From positions 1 through 5,870 of the forward strand of contig JALOSG010000165.1 in NCBI GenBank assembly GCA_025458665.1: a DNA stretch of 5,870 nt, written 5' to 3'. Under the pieces are notes generated by a model. The model saw only the letters and a program-made list of their open reading frames with translations, was not told where the DNA came from and did no database searches. Both the position numbers and the translations under genes were made by a program. The stretch is from Serpentinimonas sp. GTDB taxonomy: Bacteria; Pseudomonadota; Gammaproteobacteria; Burkholderiales; Burkholderiaceae_C. Every line of letters begins with the position of its first letter. Position 1 is the stretch's first letter. Positions 4,625 through 5,870 of this stretch are shown one piece after another.

Positions 4625-5487
4625 ACACCAACATCCAGCCCGCCGTCCAGCCAGAACACTCCCCGCTGGGCAAAGCCGCCAACTACCAGGACCACTACGA
4701 CGCGGGCCTGCTGTTCCCGCTGCCCCGCCTAGCCAAGCGCGAGGAAATTGGCCTGAGCGGCGCATTGCCCTTCATGGGCGCCGATTTCTGGACCGCCTTC
4801 GAGCTCAGCTGGCTCAACCTGCGCGGCAAGCCGCAGGTGGCCATTGCGCACATCACCGTGCCGTGCGAAACGCCGAACATTGTGGAGAGCAAGTCCTTCA
4901 AGCTCTACCTCAACAGCTTCAACAACACGCCGTTTGCCGACCTCCAGACCGTGCAGGACACCCTGAAGCGCGACCTGACCGAAGCCGTGTGGCGCGGCAG
5001 CGAGCCGCGCGGCAGCGTGGGCGTGAAGCTGCTCATGCCTTCGCAGTTTGCAACTGAGCAGGTGCAAGACCTGGAGGGCCTGAGCCTGGACCGGCTGGAC
5101 GTGGAATGCGACCGCTACACCCCGGCGCCCGAACTCCTGAGCGCCGACACCACCCAGAGCGCCGTGACCGAAATCCTCACCAGCGACTTGCTCAAGAGCA
5201 ACTGCCTGGTCACTGGCCAGCCGGACTGGGGCAGCGTGCGCATTGCCTACAGCGGCGCGCCCATCGACCAGGCGGGCCTGTTGCGCTACCTGGTGAGCTT
5301 TCGCAACCACAACGAATTCCACGAGCAGTGCGTAGAGCGCATCTACATGGATGTGTGGACGCGCTGCAAGCCCACGCGCCTGAGTGTGTACGCGCGCTAC
5401 ACGCGGCGCGGCGGGCTCGATATCAACCCCTGGCGCACCAGCCACCCGCAGGCGGCACCCGCCAACATCAGGACGGCGCGGCAGTAG
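4621..5487 (+). CDS. queF: NADPH-dependent 7-cyano-7-deazaguanine reductase (QueF, long form)
   Basis: QueF reduces the nitrile preQ0 to the amine preQ1 with two NADPH, a step in making the queuosine base at position 34 of certain tRNAs. The 288-residue protein is the long, two-domain proteobacterial type, close to E. coli QueF (282). ESKSFKLYLNSFN (Glu89-Ser90-Lys91-Ser92 onward) is the QueF motif that binds NADPH. LLKSNCLVTGQPDWGS holds the nucleophile Cys195, which forms the thioimide with preQ0, and the proton donor Asp202. HNEFHEQCVE (His234, Glu235) and YARYTRRGGLDINPW complete the fold signature. The start at 4621 gives the usual N-terminal length; an in-frame ATG at 4582 lies wholly inside the dioxygenase gene. 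No good Shine-Dalgarno sequence is present, so initiation probably relies on the ATGA overlap with the gene before. Its 3' end overlaps dinB by 20 bases, tail to tail. Confidence 0.97.
   Translation: MNTNIQPAVQPEHSPLGKAANYQDHYDAGLLFPLPRLAKREEIGLSGALPFMGADFWTAFELSWLNLRGKPQVAIAHITVPCETPNIVESKSFKLYLNSFNNTPFADLQTVQDTLKRDLTEAVWRGSEPRGSVGVKLLMPSQFATEQVQDLEGLSLDRLDVECDRYTPAPELLSADTTQSAVTEILTSDLLKSNCLVTGQPDWGSVRIAYSGAPIDQAGLLRYLVSFRNHNEFHEQCVERIYMDVWTRCKPTRLSVYARYTRRGGLDINPWRTSHPQAAPANIRTARQ
5468..5487. other. Tail-to-tail overlap of queF and dinB
   Basis: The queF stop is TAG at 5485-5487 and the dinB stop is TGA at 5470-5468 on the other strand, so the last 20 bases of both genes coincide. They encode QueF's final Arg-Thr-Ala-Arg-Gln and DinB's final Pro-Thr-Ala-Ala-Pro-Ser. 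No intrinsic terminator is visible for either gene, so their transcripts should run into each other unless Rho stops them. Confidence 0.85.
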
Positions 5488-5870
5488 GCACCAGCTTGCC
5501 CACCCGCACGCCCAGCAGGCGCAGGCGGCGGCCCAGGTCCACCCGCTTCAGGCACAGCCCGGCCACCCGCCGAATCTCGCCCGCGTTGTGCGTGGCTTCC
5601 GGCAGGGTGTGGTCGCGCGTCACGCTCTGGAAGTTGTCGTAACGCAGCTTGATGCCGATGGTGTGCCCCGCGTAGCCCTTGCGCTGCAGGTCGGCGGCCA
5701 CCTGCTCGCACAGCCGTGTGAAGATCGCGCCCAGCTCGGCGCGGTCGCGCACGGCGTGCAGGTCGCGCTCGAAGGTGGTCTCGCGGCTCATGCTCACCGG
5801 CTCGCTCTCGGTTTGCACCGGCCGCGTATCCCGGCCCCAGGCGGCTTCGTGCAGCCAGGCGCCGTAGCTC
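5468..5870 (-). CDS. dinB: DNA polymerase IV, C-terminal part (partial)
   Basis: The leftward frame enters from the right edge and ends at a TGA at 5470-5468, giving about 133 residues. They match the C-terminus of a Y-family translesion polymerase: 'AWLHEAAWGRDTRPV' in the thumb/linker region, then 'SMSRETTFERDL' and 'GYAGHTIGIKLRYDNFQSVTR' of the little-finger domain. Pol IV copies past damaged bases with low fidelity and is usually SOS-induced. The palm and finger domains with the catalytic Asp/Glu residues, about 230 residues, lie outside the window, as do the promoter and any LexA box. The protein ends soon after the little finger (LVPTAAPS); I see no beta-clamp-binding QL-type tail, which often ends Pol IV. 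The frame continues upstream through the GTG at 5818, so that codon is internal. The gene is convergent with queF and unrelated to it in pathway. Confidence 0.92.
   Translation of the reverse strand, partial: SYGAWLHEAAWGRDTRPVQTESEPVSMSRETTFERDLHAVRDRAELGAIFTRLCEQVAADLQRKGYAGHTIGIKLRYDNFQSVTRDHTLPEATHNAGEIRRVAGLCLKRVDLGRRLRLLGVRVGKLVPTAAPS

Noticed and set aside
5468..5818. A separate 116-residue gene starting at the GTG at 5818.
   Set aside because: The same frame stays open to the window edge, and the upstream residues continue the Pol IV sequence, so the GTG is an internal Val codon.

Overview
The window is high-GC, gene-dense chromosomal DNA, most likely from a betaproteobacterium of the Burkholderiales, probably Comamonadaceae (Acidovorax-like). 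That placement is an inference from codon use and from how the proteins read; no rRNA or marker gene confirms it. There is no sign of an insertion sequence, prophage, CRISPR array, tRNA or rRNA.

Layout from left to right: (1) the first codons of a leftward gene, probably valS (1-56). (2) A divergent intergenic region (57-340) with an AT-rich island, a perfect CTATCG-GTT-CGATAG palindrome, promoter-like hexamers facing both ways and a G-rich tandem repeat. (3) A short rubrerythrin with no rubredoxin domain (341-763), closed by a two-part terminator hairpin. (4) A two-gene unit (916-2867) of an HdrB/GlpC-type iron-sulfur protein and a DUF3501 protein, closed by a clear intrinsic terminator. (5) A tight rightward unit of yaaA (peroxide stress), a 2OG-Fe(II) prolyl 4-hydroxylase-like dioxygenase and queF (7-cyano-7-deazaguanine reductase), 2930-5487. 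(6) The 3' end of a leftward dinB (DNA polymerase IV), whose end overlaps the end of queF.

How the genes may work together: rubrerythrins reduce peroxide at a diiron site and need an electron donor. This one lacks the usual C-terminal rubredoxin, and the next genes encode a multi-cluster Fe-S electron carrier and a DUF3501 protein with no cofactor motif of its own. A peroxide-reduction electron chain is therefore a reasonable hypothesis. YaaA, which limits iron-driven peroxide damage in E. coli, follows directly. The dioxygenase and QueF are coupled by an ATGA overlap; their functional link is unknown. The rubrerythrin/Fe-S/DUF3501 trio is the part closest to an undescribed system. The other genes belong to well-known families.
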